From Nocardia lijiangensis NBRC 108240 (lineage in GTDB: Bacteria > Actinomycetota > Actinomycetes > Mycobacteriales > Mycobacteriaceae), in assembly GCF_001613045.1 (NCBI RefSeq), contig NZ_BDBP01000057.1:1-64000 (forward strand): a stretch of DNA of 64,000 nucleotides, in the 5' to 3' direction. Each line of letters begins with the position of its first letter. Positions within the stretch are counted from its first letter, which is position 1. Made by a program: the position numbers and the translations under genes. Shown here piece after piece: positions 44,882 to 53,645 of this stretch. The notes beneath the pieces were generated by a model that searched no databases, was not told the origin of the DNA, and saw only the letters and a program-made list of their open reading frames with translations.

Positions 44882-46669
44882 TCAGGAGATGCTGGTGTGG
44901 GCGTCCTCGCCGAGGAATCCACCCGACTGGTGCCGCCACAGCTGCGCGTATGTTCCTTGCGCGCAGAGCAGCTCCTCGTGTGTCCCCTCCTCGACGACTC
45001 GCCCGCGGTCGAGCACCACCAGCCGGTCCATCCCGGCCACAGTGCTCAGCCGGTGCGCGACGACCAGCGCCGTACGCCCTTCCATCAACTCCCAGAGCGC
45101 TTGCTGCACAAGCAATTCGCTTTCCGAGTCGAGGGCGCTGGTGGCCTCGTCCAGGAGCAGGATGGGCGCGTCCCTCAGGATGGCCCGGGCCAGCGCGACC
45201 CGCTGGCGCTGGCCGCCGGACAGTTTCACGCCGCGCTCGCCGATGAGCGTTTCCATACCCTGCGGCAGCGCGTCCGCGAACTCGGTGACGTGCGCGGCCT
45301 TGGCGGCCCGCAGGATCTCCTCGTCCGTGGCGTCCGGGCGCGCGAACCGGATGTTCTCGCTCAGGGTCCGGTGAAACATGGCCGGATCCTGTGGCACGTA
45401 GGCGATCAGACTGCGCAGATCCGCCTGCCGCAGCCGGGCAATGTCCTGCCCGCCGATGCGTATCGTTCCGGATTGGATATCCATCAACCGCAGCAGCAGT
45501 TGGGTCATGGTGGTCTTGCCGCCACCGGATCGTCCGACCAGGCCCACCTTGGCGCCGCTCGGCACGTGCAGATCCAGTCCGTGGAACAGCTGCCGCGCAC
45601 CACCGTGCGTGAAGTTCACTCTCTCGAACCGCACGTTGAAGTCCTTGGGTCGCAGTGCTTCCGGATGTTCGGTGTCGAGCACCTTCGGTTCGTCGAGCAG
45701 CAGTTCGGTGAACTGCGCAGCCTCGGTGAGCACGGTCTCCAACCGCCGGTAGATCTGGTTGAACCGGAACATGATCCCGGTGGCGTTGAAGTAGTAGGTG
45801 AATGCCACCACAATGGCCTCCACCCCCGCATTCCCGCCGCTGAGGCCCAGCGCGATCAGCAGGCCGATCACGTTGGTGAGCACCACCAGCGGCGTTACCA
45901 GCGTATCTATCCGCAGGTTCGCGTAATCCCAGGAGCGCAACGACTTTCGCCGCGACGAGGCGACCCGCCGCCGATGCTCGGCCGCCTCCTGCGGTTCGGC
46001 AGCGAAGGCGCGCACCACCTGCATATTGGCCAGGCTGTCGGCCACATGCCCGGAAACCCGTGCAATGGCGGCTTCCCGGTCGTCTACGAGCTTCTGGCGG
46101 CGCTGGATCAAGGGCATGATGACCAGCGCGGTCACCACGATCATCCCCATCAGCACGACGACCAGCATGGGGTTGTAGCGCCACAACACCACCGAGGCGA
46201 ACACCAGCGGCACCAGTGCCGCCAGGACCTCGAAGGCGAGAGTATCCACGAACTGTTCGAACCGGCTTGCGAAGCTGAGCGAGCGCTTCGTCAGCGAACC
46301 GGCGAAGTTGTTGTGGAAGAACGCCGCGTCCTTGGCGAGCAACTCATCCATGGCGAGCACGTACAGGTGCTCGATACCGTACGCGTCGACTCGGTTCAGA
46401 CAGTGAATCCCGATGCGCCACAGCAGTTCCGCGAGCAGCAGGGCGCCACCGAAGGCGAGGATGTACGAAGCGAGGGCCCCGAAACTCGTATCCCCGGTCA
46501 CCGCGACCCGGCCGACCATCATGGCGACGATCAGCGGTGCGATGTACAGGTTGCAGATATTGCCGAGTGCCGGCGCCAGCAGCGCCGGAATCGTCGTGGC
46601 CTTGCGCGAGGCCATTTCCCGGCCATAGAAGCGCAGCACCAGCTTGACCGCTGTCGCGCGTGAACTCAT
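44882..46669 (-). CDS. ABC exporter half-transporter (fused membrane and ATPase domains)
   Basis: A 595-residue half-transporter. Residues 1 to about 330 form a six-helix membrane domain with coupling segment VSGHVADSLANMQVVRAFAAE. The ATPase part has Walker A VGRSGGGKTT (about 378), the Q-loop VPQDPAMF, the signature LSGGQRQRVALARAIL (about 482), Walker B ILLLDEATSALD and the switch AHRLST. It works as a homodimer or with an unseen partner; lipids, peptides or drugs are possible cargo. The ATG at 46669 has GAGGGGGGAG just upstream. It is convergent with the DoxX gene. Confidence 0.9.
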   Translation of the reverse strand: MSSRATAVKLVLRFYGREMASRKATTIPALLAPALGNICNLYIAPLIVAMMVGRVAVTGDTSFGALASYILAFGGALLLAELLWRIGIHCLNRVDAYGIEHLYVLAMDELLAKDAAFFHNNFAGSLTKRSLSFASRFEQFVDTLAFEVLAALVPLVFASVVLWRYNPMLVVVLMGMIVVTALVIMPLIQRRQKLVDDREAAIARVSGHVADSLANMQVVRAFAAEPQEAAEHRRRVASSRRKSLRSWDYANLRIDTLVTPLVVLTNVIGLLIALGLSGGNAGVEAIVVAFTYYFNATGIMFRFNQIYRRLETVLTEAAQFTELLLDEPKVLDTEHPEALRPKDFNVRFERVNFTHGGARQLFHGLDLHVPSGAKVGLVGRSGGGKTTMTQLLLRLMDIQSGTIRIGGQDIARLRQADLRSLIAYVPQDPAMFHRTLSENIRFARPDATDEEILRAAKAAHVTEFADALPQGMETLIGERGVKLSGGQRQRVALARAILRDAPILLLDEATSALDSESELLVQQALWELMEGRTALVVAHRLSTVAGMDRLVVLDRGRVVEEGTHEELLCAQGTYAQLWRHQSGGFLGEDAHTSIS

Positions 46670-47036
46670 GCTCCCCCCTCTCGTCTCGAATCAACGAGCG
46701 ATGCAGGTGAGCAATGATCCCGCGTCCAGGCGGGTTACCGCCAGCGAATAACCGCAGTCGGCGAGCTGGGTCCGCTCGCGTAACCCTCGACAGGGCAGTC
46801 GAGGGCAGAGGCAGATCCGACCGTGATCGAGCGTCCCGGCTCGTGATCGTCGGTTGTCGCGGATGGTCTTGGCGAAGCCGCCGGGCCTTCCCAGGCGGCC
46901 GGGCGGGGGGATGAACACCCCGCCCGGTCCGCAATGGAGTTCTACCAGGTCGGAGGGCTCGCGTTGGGGAGATCCGGGTGATCGGCGTCGCTCTCTAGAA
47001 TGAGACGACCGTATTCGTCCGCTTCCGGGAGCCGCC
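46670..47036. other. 367-bp intergenic region between ABC exporter and def
   Basis: A hairpin with 10-bp arms CCGGGCGGGG/CCCCGCCCGG lies at about 46900-46930. A minus-strand frame (stop at 46691) ends 22 bp before the exporter and could encode a short basic Cys-containing peptide, but its start and coding quality are unclear. TAGAAT at 46996-47001 may be the -10 for def. Nothing else is recognised. Confidence 0.45.
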
Positions 47037-47594
47037 GTGACCATTCAGCCCGTTCGCCTGTTCGGCGATCCGATTCTGCGCGCCCGTGCGGCGGAGGTCA
47101 CCGAATTCGATCGTGAGCTGCGCCAGCTGGTCGCCGACCTGACCGACACCATGCACGACGACGGCGGTGTCGGCATGGCCGCGCCGCAGATCGGCGTCGG
47201 CCTGCGGGTGTTCGTCTACGACACCGGCGACGCCGCGGGCCATCTGGTCAACCCGACCTACACCGTGGTGGGCGACGAGGAGCAGGTCGGTCCCGAGGGC
47301 TGCCTGTCCATCCCCGGGCTGCGCTACGACACCCGCCGCGCGCTGCGGGTGCGCGCGTCCGGCGTCGACATGCACGGCAACCCCGTCGAGTTCGCCGCGG
47401 AGGAACTGCTGGCGCGCTGCGTGCAGCACGAGACCGACCACCTCGACGGCGTGCTGTTCATCGACCGGCTCGACCCGGCCTCCCGCAAGGAGGCGATGCG
47501 CACCATCCGGGAATCCGACTGGTTCGTCACGGGCGTGACCGTGCGCGAATCGCGCGGTGCGGGCCAGGCCGGACCGTTCGGACGGGGCCGCTGA
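47037..47594 (+). CDS. def: Peptide deformylase
   Basis: A 185-residue metalloenzyme that removes the formyl group from nascent peptides. The three family motifs are intact: GVGMAAPQIG (about residues 45-54), EGCLSIPG (about 87) with the metal Cys, and QHETDHLDG (about 130) with two metal His and the catalytic Glu. The C-terminal tail (VRESRGAGQAGPFGRGR) is flexible. It starts with a GTG. The stop overlaps the fmt ATG by one base (TGATG), joining the enzymes that remove and add the formyl group. Confidence 0.96.
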   Translation: MTIQPVRLFGDPILRARAAEVTEFDRELRQLVADLTDTMHDDGGVGMAAPQIGVGLRVFVYDTGDAAGHLVNPTYTVVGDEEQVGPEGCLSIPGLRYDTRRALRVRASGVDMHGNPVEFAAEELLARCVQHETDHLDGVLFIDRLDPASRKEAMRTIRESDWFVTGVTVRESRGAGQAGPFGRGR

Positions 47595-48517
47595 TGCGCG
47601 TCGTCTTCGCAGGCACCCCCGAACCCGCCGTTCCCTCGCTGCGCAGGCTCATCGAGTCCGGCCGCCACGAGGTGGTCGCCGTGGTGACCAGGCCCGACGC
47701 GGTCGCAGGGCGCGGACGCAAGGTGACGCGGTCGCCGATCGCCGCGCTGGCCGACGAGCACGGCATTCCCGTCCTCACTCCGCGCCGCCCCAGCGAACCC
47801 GAATTCATCGAGCAGCTCACCGAACTGGCCCCGGACTGCTGTCCGGTGGTGGCCTACGGCGCGCTGTTGCCGCAGCGGGTGCTCGACATTCCGCGCTTCG
47901 GCTGGATCAACCTGCACTTCTCGCTGTTGCCCGCGTGGCGCGGCGCGGCGCCGGTGCAGGCCGCCATCGACGCCGGTGACGAGATCACCGGCGCGTCCAC
48001 CTTCCAGATCGAGTCGGGCTTGGACACCGGACCCGTCTTCGGGGTGGTCACCGAGAAGATCGCGGTGACCGACACCGCGGGCGCCCTGCTCGGCAGGCTC
48101 GCCGAAACCGGCGCGCACCTGCTCGAAACGACCTTGGACGGCGTCGAGGACGGCACCCTGCACGCCGTGCCGCAGCCCACCGATGGCGTCTCCTACGCCC
48201 CGAAGGTGGTCGCCGAAGACGGTCACATCCGCTGGGACCTGCCCGCGCTGGCCATCAGCAGGCGCATTCGCGCCGTCACGCCCGCGCCCGGCGCGTGGAC
48301 CGAGGTGAACGGCACCCGCCTGAAGCTCGGACCCGTCGAGATGGTGCAGGAGGCGCTGCCCGAACGCGTCATCGAGGTGCGCAAGACCGGCGTCTTCGTC
48401 GGCACCGCGACCACCGCCGTGCGCCTGGACCAGGTGCAGCCGCAGGGCAAGCGCATGATGGCCGCCCTCGACTGGGCGCGCGGCGCCCGCCTGCAGCCCG
48501 GGGCGGTGGTCGAATGA
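47594..48517 (+). CDS. fmt: Methionyl-tRNA formyltransferase
   Basis: A 307-residue enzyme that formylates initiator Met-tRNA with 10-formyl-THF. The N-terminus VVFAGTPEPAVPSLRRL and the catalytic block NLHFSLLPAWRGAAPVQAAI (about 104-124) are conserved, including Asn and His; GEIT-like DEITGASTFQIESGLDTGPV follows. The C-terminal domain ends VRLDQVQPQGKRMMAALDWARG. It overlaps def by one base and rsmB by four (ATGA). Confidence 0.96.
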   Translation: MRVVFAGTPEPAVPSLRRLIESGRHEVVAVVTRPDAVAGRGRKVTRSPIAALADEHGIPVLTPRRPSEPEFIEQLTELAPDCCPVVAYGALLPQRVLDIPRFGWINLHFSLLPAWRGAAPVQAAIDAGDEITGASTFQIESGLDTGPVFGVVTEKIAVTDTAGALLGRLAETGAHLLETTLDGVEDGTLHAVPQPTDGVSYAPKVVAEDGHIRWDLPALAISRRIRAVTPAPGAWTEVNGTRLKLGPVEMVQEALPERVIEVRKTGVFVGTATTAVRLDQVQPQGKRMMAALDWARGARLQPGAVVE

Positions 48518-50487
48518 GCCCCGCGGATCGCCCACACAAGTCCGACAAGGACATCGACGGCGGGTGGGCCAAACGTGCCGCGCGCAAGCAGGAGGCCCGC
48601 CGTGACGCCGCCTCCGGCAAGCCGGAGCGAGATTCGGATGCGTTCACGGGAAGCCGTGGCGCGCAACGGAAGCCGGATTCGCCGCGCAAGCCGTTCCGGT
48701 CCGATCGGGAGGCGACGGGCTACCGGAGTCAAGGCGACCGCCGTTTCGAGGGGAAAACGACTCGGGGCACGGACAAGCCGGGCGGCAAGTCCGCAGGTGG
48801 ACGGGCGGGTCGCGAGTCCGGTTACGGCGCAGCGCGTTCCGACGAAGGACGAACCGGATTCGGCCGCGCCGGACGATCGGCGCAGGCGCCGGGTAAGAGC
48901 GGTGCGGGCCGGGACCGATCGTGGGACGACAGGTCGGCAGGCAGGTCCGGCGGTGACGCCTCCGGTCGTCGCTCGGATTCCGGCTCGGGATCGTCCGGCA
49001 GGCGGCGAGCCGACGATGCCGTCGGCAGGCAGGCCGAGCGCGGCGGTCGCGCGGCGGCGGAGCGTTCGCCGGGCGGACAGCGCGCCGGTACTGCGAAATC
49101 CGCTGGGGCGGACAAGGATCGGGGTTCGGCAGGAAAGCGGTCCCGGCGCGCCGGGAACGTGGACCCGGTGCGCGAGGTCGCGCTCGAGGTGCTGCGGGCG
49201 GTGCGGGAGCGCGACGCGTACGCGAACCTCGTCCTGCCCGGACTGCTTCGCGACCGGCATCTGTCCGGCCGGGACGCGGCGCTGGCCACCGAGCTCGCCT
49301 ACGGGGCCTGCCGGACCACCGGACTGCTCGACGCGGTGATCGCGCACGGCGCGGGCCGCTCGGTCGAGGAGATCGACGGGCCGTTGCTCGACATCCTGCG
49401 ACTGGGCACCTATCAGCTGCTGCGCACCCGCATCGGCGCGCACGCCGCCGTCGACACGTCGGTGGCGCTGGCCAGGGCCGAATTCGGCGCGGGCAAATCG
49501 GGTTTCGTGAACGCGGTGCTGCGGCGCGCGGGGGAGAAGCCCGTCGAGGAATGGGTCGAGACGCTGGCCCCCGCCGACCCGGTGGGACGGCTGGCCTTCG
49601 AGTACGCGCACCCGGTCTGGATCGCCCAGGCGTTCGCCGACGCGCTCGGCGCCCGCGCGAACGAACTGCGCGACCTGCTCGCCGCCGACGACGAGCGGCC
49701 GGTCGTGCACCTGGTCGCCCGGCCCGGGGAAATCACCGCCGAGGAACTCGCGCTGGTCACCGGCGGCGAGGAAGGCCGCTGGTCGCCGTACGCCGTCTAT
49801 CTCGAAGGCGGGGATCCCGGCCGCCTGGAGCCCGTGCGCGAAGGCATGGCCGCGGTGCAGGACGAGGGCAGCCAGCTCGTCGCCCTGAGCTTGACGCGGG
49901 CTCCGCTGGAGGGTCCCGACGGCGGCCGCTGGCTCGACCTGTGCGCCGGACCGGGCGGCAAGGCGGCGCTGCTCGGCGCGCTCGCGGCGATCGACCGCTT
50001 CCAGGTGGACGCCGTCGAGCCCGCCGAACACCGCGCCGAACTGGTGCGCAAGGCCACCCACGACCTACCGGTGCGGGTGCACGTCGTCGACGGCCGCGAC
50101 AGCGGCCTCGAGCCCGGCTACGACCGCATCCTGGTCGACGCGCCGTGCACCGGCCTCGGCGCATTGCGGCGCAGGCCGGAGGCGCGCTGGCGCCGCAGCC
50201 CCGCCGACGTGCGCGACCTGGTCGTGCTGCAGCGCGAATTGCTCACCGCCGCATGGGATCTGCTCCGTCCCGGCGGTGTGGTGCTGTACTCGACCTGCTC
50301 ACCCCACCTGGCCGAGACCGTGTCGATCGTCGCCGACCACGTCCGCCGCACGGGCGCCGTCGAACTCGACACCCGCGACCTGCTCCCCGGCGTCACCGAC
50401 CTCGGAGACGGCAAGGCCGCGCAGTTGTGGCCGCACCGTCACGGCACCGACGCCATGTTCATGGCGGCGCTGCGTAAACCGATCTGA
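48514..50487 (+). CDS. rsmB: 16S rRNA (cytosine-967) C5-methyltransferase with long basic N-terminal extension
   Basis: A 657-residue RsmB/Sun-type enzyme. The NusB-like RNA-binding domain starts at about residue 218 (DPVREVALEVLRAVRERDAYANL). The methyltransferase domain has the SAM site DLCAGPGGKAALLGALA (about 475), the catalytic DAPCTGLGALRR (about 542) and YSTCSPHLAETV (about 592). The first 215 residues are an Arg/Ser/Gly/Lys-rich disordered tail, much longer than usual for this enzyme, perhaps an RNA tether. The start ATG overlaps the fmt stop (ATGA); upstream frames belong to fmt. Confidence 0.92.
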   Translation: MSPADRPHKSDKDIDGGWAKRAARKQEARRDAASGKPERDSDAFTGSRGAQRKPDSPRKPFRSDREATGYRSQGDRRFEGKTTRGTDKPGGKSAGGRAGRESGYGAARSDEGRTGFGRAGRSAQAPGKSGAGRDRSWDDRSAGRSGGDASGRRSDSGSGSSGRRRADDAVGRQAERGGRAAAERSPGGQRAGTAKSAGADKDRGSAGKRSRRAGNVDPVREVALEVLRAVRERDAYANLVLPGLLRDRHLSGRDAALATELAYGACRTTGLLDAVIAHGAGRSVEEIDGPLLDILRLGTYQLLRTRIGAHAAVDTSVALARAEFGAGKSGFVNAVLRRAGEKPVEEWVETLAPADPVGRLAFEYAHPVWIAQAFADALGARANELRDLLAADDERPVVHLVARPGEITAEELALVTGGEEGRWSPYAVYLEGGDPGRLEPVREGMAAVQDEGSQLVALSLTRAPLEGPDGGRWLDLCAGPGGKAALLGALAAIDRFQVDAVEPAEHRAELVRKATHDLPVRVHVVDGRDSGLEPGYDRILVDAPCTGLGALRRRPEARWRRSPADVRDLVVLQRELLTAAWDLLRPGGVVLYSTCSPHLAETVSIVADHVRRTGAVELDTRDLLPGVTDLGDGKAAQLWPHRHGTDAMFMAALRKPI

Positions 50488-50672
50488 ACGTCAGCCGAGC
50501 CGGTGGGATGAGCTGCGGCCAGCGCGCCCAGACAACCGGCTCGGCGACGGTCCACGCCCGGACATGACACGACACCACCGCGCCCCGTGGCAGTCCCGCG
50601 TCGGCCGAGCCGATCACGCCCTCGGTTCCATCCGTCCAATCCAACGCGCCCGCGCCCGCGCACACTGGTCCC

Positions 50673-51017
50673 ATGACCCTGACGTGGCAAGACGTGGTGG
50701 CGATCGCGACCGAGTTCCCGGCGGTCGAGGAGTCGACGTGGTGGCGCAGCCCCGCGCTGAAGGTGGGCGGCAAGGGGTTCGCGCGGCTGCGGTCGGAGGC
50801 CGAGGGCGGGCTCGTGCTGTTGTGCGAGAGGGCGGAGAAGGAGGCGCTGCTCGCCGCGGGCGATCCGGCCTTCTACACCACGCCGCACTACGACGGATAC
50901 CCGTACATCCTCATCGATCTCGATCGGATCGCGCCGGATCAGCTGCGTGAACTGATCGATGCCGCCTGGTGGTTGTCGGCGCCCGCGAAGATCCGCAAGG
51001 AGCGCGCGGCGGGGTGA
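50673..51017 (+). CDS. MmcQ/YjbR-family protein
   Basis: A 114-residue protein of the MmcQ/YjbR fold: WQDVVAIATEFPAVEESTWW, LKVGGKGFARLR, LVLLCERAEKEALLAAGDPAFYTTPHYDGYPYILIDL and the C-terminal LIDAAWWLSAPAKI. The fold is linked to DNA binding, but biological roles are unknown. The ATG at 50673 is six bases after CACACT, without a Shine-Dalgarno, so it may be leaderless. It is convergent with the sigma factor gene (4 bp between stops). Confidence 0.85.
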   Translation: MTLTWQDVVAIATEFPAVEESTWWRSPALKVGGKGFARLRSEAEGGLVLLCERAEKEALLAAGDPAFYTTPHYDGYPYILIDLDRIAPDQLRELIDAAWWLSAPAKIRKERAAG

Positions 51018-51021
51018 CCCG

Positions 51022-51915
51022 TCAGTCCCGGCTCGACAGCTCCCGCAGCCGGGCAAGGGTTTTCGCCAGGATGCGCGAGACGTGCATCTGCGAGATGCCC
51101 ATCTGCTTGGCGATCTGGGTCTGGGTCATGGATTCGAAGAACCGCATGGTGAGGATCCGGCGTTCGCGTTCCGGCAGCCCGGCCAGCAGCGGCCGGATGG
51201 CGACGTACTCCTCCACCCGGTCGAACTGGGATTCCTCTTCGCCGAGCGTGTCCAGCAGCGAGGCCTCGGTGTCGCGGCCGAGCGCCGCCGCGTCGATGGA
51301 GCTGGGCTGGTAGGCGTTGCCCGCGATGACGGCCTGGGTCACCTCGTCGGGATCCACCTCGAGTTCCGCCGCGATCTCCTTGGCGGTGGGGGAGCGGCCG
51401 AGGGTCTGCGAGAGCGTGTCGATGGCCGCCCCGATGCGCAGGTGGGTTTCCTTGACCCGCCGCGGCACTCGCATGGCCCAGGTGTTGTCGCGGAAGTAGC
51501 GCCGGACCTCGCCCATGATGGTCGGCACCGCGAACGAGAGGAAGTTCGATCCGCGCGAGACGTCGAAGCGGTCCACCGCGTGCACCAGCCCGACCCGCGC
51601 CACCTGGGTGAGGTCGTCGAACGGTTCGCCGCGGCCGCTGAACTTGCGCGCGATGTGATCGGCGAGCGGGATGCAGCGGCTGATCAGCTCGGCGCGCACC
51701 GCGGAGTGCTGGGCGGTGCCCGATTCGCTGGCGGCCAGCCGCTCGAACAGCGCGTTCAGGTCGTCGTAGCCGGTGACCGACCCCGCCTCGGCTACGGCCT
51801 CCGCGTCTTCGGCGGCGTCCGCCTCTTCGGCGGCGTCGGTGGGCTCGGCGTCGGTGGGCTCGGCTTCGGCTTCCTCATTACGGTCCTGGTCGAACACGGT
51901 GTCCTCGTCCGCCAC
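51022..51915 (-). CDS. SigB/SigF/SigG-family stress sigma factor
   Basis: A 297-residue group 3 sigma factor. After an acidic Ala/Glu-rich N-terminus (residues about 1-45) it shows region 2 (IPLADHIARKFSGRGEPFDDLTQVARVGLVHAVDRFD, FLSFAVPTIMGEVRRYFRD), region 3 (LRIGAAIDTLSQTLGRSPTAKEIAAEL) and region 4 (RRILTMRFFESMTQTQIAKQMGISQMHVSRIL). This is the SigF/SigB type controlled by an RsbW kinase and anti-anti-sigma factors. The GTG start at 51915 shares one base with the TAG of the rsbW-like gene, so the pair is coupled. Mycobacterial SigF is the nearest named analogue. Confidence 0.92.
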   Translation of the reverse strand: MADEDTVFDQDRNEEAEAEPTDAEPTDAAEEADAAEDAEAVAEAGSVTGYDDLNALFERLAASESGTAQHSAVRAELISRCIPLADHIARKFSGRGEPFDDLTQVARVGLVHAVDRFDVSRGSNFLSFAVPTIMGEVRRYFRDNTWAMRVPRRVKETHLRIGAAIDTLSQTLGRSPTAKEIAAELEVDPDEVTQAVIAGNAYQPSSIDAAALGRDTEASLLDTLGEEESQFDRVEEYVAIRPLLAGLPERERRILTMRFFESMTQTQIAKQMGISQMHVSRILAKTLARLRELSSRD

Positions 51916-52337
51916 TACGCCTTCCCCCGGACCCGACGGAACTCCACTGTCGTCGGATATCCGGAGACCGCTGAATCGTACGAATTCTGTGTCGCCTCCA
52001 CCACGTCGGTGAGCGTCCGCAGCACATGCCAGCCGAAGCTGCGCTGATCGGGTAGCCCCTCGGCCCCGGCGATGCCGGTGACCTCCACGCGCAGTTCGGT
52101 CTCCCCGATGGTGAATCGGCAGTCCAGGCTGGTGCCCGGCGCGGCTAGCGCGATGAGGGTCGAGCACACCTCGTCGACGGCCAGCCGGATGTCGGCCACT
52201 TCGTCCAGGGTGAAATCACTGAGCAGGACGAGAGTTTCGGCGAGCCCGCGCACGATGGGCAGCTGTGTGACCGATGCGGCCACCCGAATCTCCACCGGGG
52301 TGCTGTAGAGCCCCTGTTCCGCCGAAATGTTGATCAC
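51915..52337 (-). CDS. RsbW-like anti-sigma factor kinase
   Basis: A 140-residue GHKL-type protein. It shows VAASVTQLPIVRGLAETLVLL and the ATPase N-box VADIRLAVDEVCSTLIALAAP, then a shortened G-box region ending FGWHVLRTLTDVVEA. RsbW proteins hold the sigma factor inactive and phosphorylate anti-anti-sigma factors. The sigma gene directly follows with a one-base overlap. The GTG at 52337 lies seven bases after TAGCCT, which suggests a leaderless mRNA. No anti-anti-sigma gene is nearby. Confidence 0.88.
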   Translation of the reverse strand: MINISAEQGLYSTPVEIRVAASVTQLPIVRGLAETLVLLSDFTLDEVADIRLAVDEVCSTLIALAAPGTSLDCRFTIGETELRVEVTGIAGAEGLPDQRSFGWHVLRTLTDVVEATQNSYDSAVSGYPTTVEFRRVRGKA

Positions 52338-52350
52338 TCTGCACAGGCTA
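52338..52350 (-). promoter_or_regulatory. Candidate -10 for leaderless rsbW-sigma mRNA
   Basis: On the minus strand TAGCCT, seven bases, then the GTG of the rsbW-like gene, without Shine-Dalgarno. Confidence 0.45.
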
Positions 52351-52410
52351 CCCACTGGAGGCCGCCTGCAATCACCGATTCCCTGCGGCACGGTGTGTGA
52401 TCGGGCTCGG

Positions 52411-52424
52411 TACACTCCGGGGCT
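52411..52424 (+). promoter_or_regulatory. Candidate -10 for rpe
   Basis: TACACT (52411-52416) lies eight bases before the GTG of rpe. No ribosome site is seen, so the mRNA is probably leaderless or nearly so. Confidence 0.45.
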
Positions 52425-53114
52425 GTGTCCACACCCACGTTTTCCCGCCCTGGCCAGCCGATGATCGCGCCGTCCATCCTGTCCGCCGATTTCGCTCATC
52501 TCGCGGACGAAGCCCGCCGTGTGGAGGGCTCGGACTGGCTGCACGTCGACGTGATGGACGCGCATTTCGTGCCGAATCTCACGCTGGGCCTGCCGGTGGT
52601 GGAGAGCCTGCTGAAGGTGACCGACATCCCGCTGGACTGCCACCTGATGATCGAGGACCCGGGCCGCTGGGCGCCGTCGTACGCGGAGGCGGGCGCGTAC
52701 AACGTCACCTTCCACGCCGAGGCGACCGACGACCCGATCGCCGTGGCTCGCGACATCCGCGCGGCGGGCGCGAAGGCAGGCCTGTCGGTGAAGCCGAACA
52801 CGCCGATCGAGCCGTACCTGGAGATCCTGCGCGAATTCGACACCCTGCTGGTGATGAGCGTGGAGCCCGGCTTCGGCGGCCAGTCGTTCATCGCGCACGT
52901 GCTGGACAAGGCGCGTACCGTGCGCAGGCTGGTCGACGCCGGTGAGCTGCGGCTGATCGTCGAGATCGACGGCGGCATCAACGCCGACACCATCGAGCAG
53001 GCGGCCGAGGCGGGGATCGACTGCTTCGTGGCGGGCTCCGCGGTCTACAACACCGCCGACCCCGGCGCCACCGTCGAGACGCTGCGGCGGCAAGCGGCCG
53101 CCGTGTGGCACTGA
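52425..53114 (+). CDS. rpe: Ribulose-phosphate 3-epimerase
   Basis: A 229-residue TIM-barrel enzyme of the pentose phosphate pathway that interconverts ribulose 5-phosphate and xylulose 5-phosphate. Motifs: APSILSADFAHLADE, the metal-binding HVDVMDAHFVPN, PLDCHLMIEDP, VMSVEPGFGGQSF and IDGGINADT, ending FVAGSAVY. The length is normal. It is divergent from the rsbW-like gene and, with the rib genes, supplies or uses ribulose 5-phosphate, a riboflavin precursor. Confidence 0.96.
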   Translation: MSTPTFSRPGQPMIAPSILSADFAHLADEARRVEGSDWLHVDVMDAHFVPNLTLGLPVVESLLKVTDIPLDCHLMIEDPGRWAPSYAEAGAYNVTFHAEATDDPIAVARDIRAAGAKAGLSVKPNTPIEPYLEILREFDTLLVMSVEPGFGGQSFIAHVLDKARTVRRLVDAGELRLIVEIDGGINADTIEQAAEAGIDCFVAGSAVYNTADPGATVETLRRQAAAVWH

Positions 53115-53174
53115 GCAACGCGGCATCGGACTACGCCGCTGCGGCTTGGTCCGCGGGCGTGCGACCGGATTTCG

Positions 53175-53645
53175 TTACAGCGCGCGGTTTTTCGGCGCTC
53201 CGAGGGCGCGTGTCGCCTCGATGACCACGGTCAGTGGCGGCAGCGTCGTCGCGCCCTCGGGCGGCTGCACCCAGACGCGGTAGCCGGTGCGCTCGTCGTC
53301 GGGCGACGGCAGCACGATCTGGCTGCCTGCGCAGGCGACCGTCGCGTAGAGCCGGAAGAGCTGGGCGGAGACGGCGGCGGTGAGCGAATCGGGTCGCGCC
53401 GGACCGGTGATGAACGTCCAGCGCCGGGCGCGCGGGTGGTGCACGACCGGCGCGGCGATCTGCGCCTGCGCGAGCTTCTGTTGCACCTGTTCGCCGAGCT
53501 CGGCGGGCATCGTGATGGCGCCGTAATGGGTGCCGATGTGCAGCAGGATGTGGCGTGACGTGGGATCGATCGATGCGGGCAAGTGGAACTCGCGCCGGTA
53601 CTGCGCGCAGCGGACTTCCAGTGTCGAATCGAGAAACGTGGTCAC
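53175..53645 (-). CDS. Conserved hypothetical protein
   Basis: A 156-residue protein I cannot assign. It begins MTTFLDSTLEVRCAQYRREFHLP, has a central HPRARRWTFITGP segment and ends in a proline-rich strand region (VWVQPPEGATTLPPLTVVIEA). There is no signal peptide or membrane segment. The start codon is a GTG (53643-53645). The place it holds, between rpe and ribE, is where M. tuberculosis has ribG. It is convergent with rpe. Confidence 0.6.
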   Translation of the reverse strand: MTTFLDSTLEVRCAQYRREFHLPASIDPTSRHILLHIGTHYGAITMPAELGEQVQQKLAQAQIAAPVVHHPRARRWTFITGPARPDSLTAAVSAQLFRLYATVACAGSQIVLPSPDDERTGYRVWVQPPEGATTLPPLTVVIEATRALGAPKNRAL

